Shown one piece after another: positions 61,145 to 64,000 of a stretch of 64,000 nucleotides of DNA. The stretch covers positions 9,804,480-9,868,479 of the forward strand of contig NC_052404.1 in NCBI RefSeq assembly GCF_009389715.1, given 5' to 3'. The DNA comes from Phoenix dactylifera (taxonomy: Eukaryota > Streptophyta > Magnoliopsida > Arecales > Arecaceae). The notes under the pieces are model-generated. The model was not told the DNA's origin, searched no databases, and saw only the letters and a program-made list of their open reading frames with translations. A program made the position numbers and the translations under genes. Numbering within the stretch: the stretch's first letter is position 1; the number at the start of each line of letters is the position of its first letter.

Positions 61145-64000
61145 CTGTATTCATGACATAAAAATATTTAGTCTTCTATAACTGTGAATCAAATACATTA
61201 ATTTCTTCCAGTCCATATCAACAAACCTATAGCAGTTAAAAATCTGCGAAAAGAAAATAAACATAAAGAATTTAAAGAATTTAATATAACATGTTTGTAA
61301 ACTTGAAGTATATCATTTATTTAATGAAACAAATGGAAGCAAAAAAAAAATTGTCGAAACTTTGGCTCAACCTGAACCAGACCAGCTAAGCTGCTCAAAA
61401 ATCCCAACTCAAACCTCACCCTGACCCAAGACAAGTAGATAAATTTATATATGTTTCCCATGAAATATTTATATTTTTCAGTTAACCATATATTTAGCAT
61501 TACTGAGTAATTATGTTGCAAAATTGCATCTAAATAAGATGTCAACCAACCGAGTACCGACCTCACAAAAATGTCCGAGACCTTTCCCTAATCTTAAATT
61601 ACCTAAATAATCCAACCTAACCCAGTAAATCCAAACCAAGCCAGCACTAACCCGATCCAAACCAGATTTAGCCGAAGATGATGTTGGTTCGATGGAATAA
61701 ATCCCAGTCTGAGTTCTGGTTGGATTGGGAGAATTTGAGGCTGGGTTGTGTTAGGTCAGTCCTCAACCTGACCCAACCTGTCCAAGTTGTAACCCTAATA
61801 GAAACACATGCCTTTTGGAACTGCTTAACTCCCATTCTCTCAAAAACTGATCCTTTATGTGAATTTGCAATAGATCTACATATCCCACCTGCTCTCACCA
61901 ATCCTAGAACATACAAGAGGAATATTTATCTACTTGTTATTCCTTACCCTCTTTTTTTCATTTTCGTTAATCTTACGATCTCCCTGTTACTAGTATTCCA
62001 TCTGGGTGAAACCAAAATTGACTTACAAATCATTATTTCAGATTGATCTCCCTTCTAATGATAAATAAATTCTATGTAATGATGCATTTTCCTTCCCTGC
62101 CAAGAAAAAAAGAGGGACTTGTTTCACTTGGGTTCACATATAGGCACTTCCCTTATTATGACAGCAATGGCTAAAAGAAGGCATCATTTTTCCAATTCAA
62201 AACTGTGAACTTCCTCTTTCCCAAGGGCAATAATTATTTAGATCCAATGCCCGAACTGATCCACACAATTTAAGATAGAAAAGGCAGTTTCAATTGCTAT
62301 GCCGCATCAAAAGAAGGGGAAAATATAAACAATTATCTCTTGGAATGTCCTTCCATGCCCTAAATCTTTCACATTGTGATGCCCTTCCACATGGACCTTT
62401 AATCTTTATCCAGGATTGACAATGTAATTGCATTAAACTTGCTCTGGTAGACAGAAGTCAAAGAAAATCATCTCAGGGAAAAGAGTTAAATGCAAGCAAC
62501 ACTTACAATTTTTTTTTCTAAAACAAGGGCCAATATCATATCCACCATTCCAACAACAAGGCTTTTACTCAGATAAATATTCTTCACATACAATAGTTGG
62601 TACCCCTTCCTGAAGGAAAAAACAATTTCTACGATCACCATCTTTAACAAGAATGCCTAATACAGAGTTTCGTACCCTCTTCACATACCCGAACAATGAA
62701 TAGAATTCCTTTGCAAACCCTCGGTATCTTTATTCTTTTGAAGAAAATTAGCACCAATCCTATCATTAGTTGCATTATCATCCTCCTTGACATGCATAAA
62801 CTATCATTCAGAGAAGCTTATGATCTTGAACCTCAGCCAAAACAATTCTTGATCCATAAACACATTGACAATCTCAATAGATGAACGAAGTAGCATGACC
62901 ATACCACATCCCGCTTTCTCAATAAGGTCAGAGAAACAGATTTTTTCTCATTTTATCAATTCAATCATTGACATGCATCACCCATATCCCGCTTTCTCAG
63001 TAAGGTCCGAGTAAGAGAGTTTTTCTCATTTTATCAATTCGATCATTAAAATGCATCATCTAATAGTTCCAGTGCCTTCTTAATTTTACCTTAACATCTT
63101 TAAATAACAACAATGGAAAAACAAAAGATTACCCTTTTAAGTTTATAGCCTCATTCATAGCCATTGGTTGAACAATAGATGATTCCAGTTAATATTGTGG
63201 TAACATTATAACAAAAAGAAATCATATTTGAAATTTTTTCAGTTATTTTTTTCTAGCCCATCCAAACATTGGATATCTGAGTCCAACAAAAGAAGGCCTT
63301 TTTGAAGGTAAAATTGAATAGGTCCCTGAAATTTGAAACATAGTACAACTGCTAATTGCAAAGTTTCCCATGGAATGAGCAATAGAGAATGAAAAGACCA
63401 CTTGCAAGCATAGCAAGCACATTCTCATCAGCACCTTCAATATTACCAATGCCTGTTCAAGAGCATTTCTTCTTGCATATATAGAACAAACATGCAAATC
63501 AAGAAAGTTTCGAAAACGTAAATCATGATGCATGATGTCAAAGATGTGTTACACTGTCACTCTTTAAACATGATTGAGATGGATAGTCATGATTACCCAA
63601 TCTAGACAGTCCATAAATGAACTCTAAAACCAGCTATCTTGAACTGTATGATTTGTCCAATCACTGGACAACTCCATGGCAGATCAAGGATCAATAATTG
63701 TGATCAGATGGAATCTGACTTTTCTCCATGATGGTGCATCTACAATGCAAGACTGCTGTTAAACATGGTAAGAAGCACCACATCACAAAATTTGTTACCT
63801 AAAAACCATGATCTACATTGGCATATGTATCGACAAGAACCTATATCCACCAAGTATCCGTCAAACTAATCTAAATTGCAACATCAGCTGATATGCAAAG
63901 ATACAGGAGCCTTCATACTAACCAGATTAAAACCCACTGGAAATGTCAAGTTTGCCTGGGATTTTTTATTTTTTTCGTAATGTTAATTTATGGCCTGAGG
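61145..64000 (-). other. SFC1 intron with repeats
   Basis: No further exon of the carrier was found. About 61365-61800 contains repeated ACCCAACC / GGGTTGGG-type words (AACCTGAACCAGACC, TGACCCAACCTG), like decayed dispersed repeat. A 78-bp tandem duplication lies at 62908-63063. Confidence 0.5.
62908..63063. repeat. 78-bp tandem duplication
   Basis: ATCCCGCTTTCTCAATAAGG begins at 62908, and ATCCCGCTTTCTCAGTAAGG at 62986. Both copies continue with TTTTTCTCATTTTATCAATT and end near GCATCA. Identity is about 85 to 90 percent by eye. Confidence 0.85.

Noticed and set aside
61365-61800. CRISPR-like or functional tandem array from recurring ACCCAACC words
   Set aside because: Words are irregularly spaced and degenerate, as in decayed dispersed plant repeats, with no fixed repeat-spacer structure.

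Overview
This is a nuclear DNA window from a flowering plant. Intron-rich plant genes with GT-AG splice sites, long AT-rich introns, LTR retrotransposon remnants, MITE-like elements and a TTTAGGG-type telomeric tract all point that way. Gene sequences and LTR style suggest a monocot, possibly a palm, but that is inference from memory. There is no sign of an operon, CRISPR array, phage or plasmid. All five functional genes lie on the minus strand.

Layout. 1-3.9 kb: mostly gene-free, with a weak candidate first exon near 1.2 kb and a complete solo LTR (1696-2296, perfect 5-bp target-site duplication). 3.98-9.6 kb (+): a broken, unprocessed importin-11-like karyopherin copy, with a second solo LTR (5830-6265, also with a perfect duplication) in one of its introns. 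11.6-27.4 kb (-): a large gene of about 16 exons encoding a 1318-residue nuclear-type protein of the plant family At2g19390/At4g29790/At5g22450; my exon chain stays in frame throughout. 27.7-29.4 kb: two MITE-like elements. 30.3-36.0 kb (-): Ran-binding protein 1, four exons, 222 residues. 38.4-45.4 kb (-): EBP1 (ErbB3-binding protein 1 / PA2G4), nine exons, 397 residues, with an interstitial telomere-like tract in a 4.4-kb intron. 47.7-51.6 kb (-): an internally deleted clathrin heavy chain pseudogene that keeps its first four exons and its last exon. 54.3-55.7 kb (-): a single-exon MAPKKK of the MAPKKK17/18 type, with a TATA box and a CACGTG element upstream. 58.3-58.8 kb: an LTR fossil. 60.6-61.1 kb (-): the last exon of a mitochondrial succinate-fumarate carrier (SFC1) whose upstream exons lie beyond the window.

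The genes do not form a pathway. RanBP1 (nuclear transport) and EBP1 (ribosome biogenesis and growth) are broadly growth-related housekeeping genes, and both carry telo-box-like AAACCCTA motifs near their starts. The importin-11 and clathrin copies are decayed duplicates, so working copies should exist elsewhere. I found no convincing new biological system. The points most worth checking are the two pseudogenes, the orphan exon at 46958-47074, the hydrophobic C-terminal tail of the kinase, the two solo LTRs, and the telomeric and strand-skewed sequence inside the EBP1 intron.
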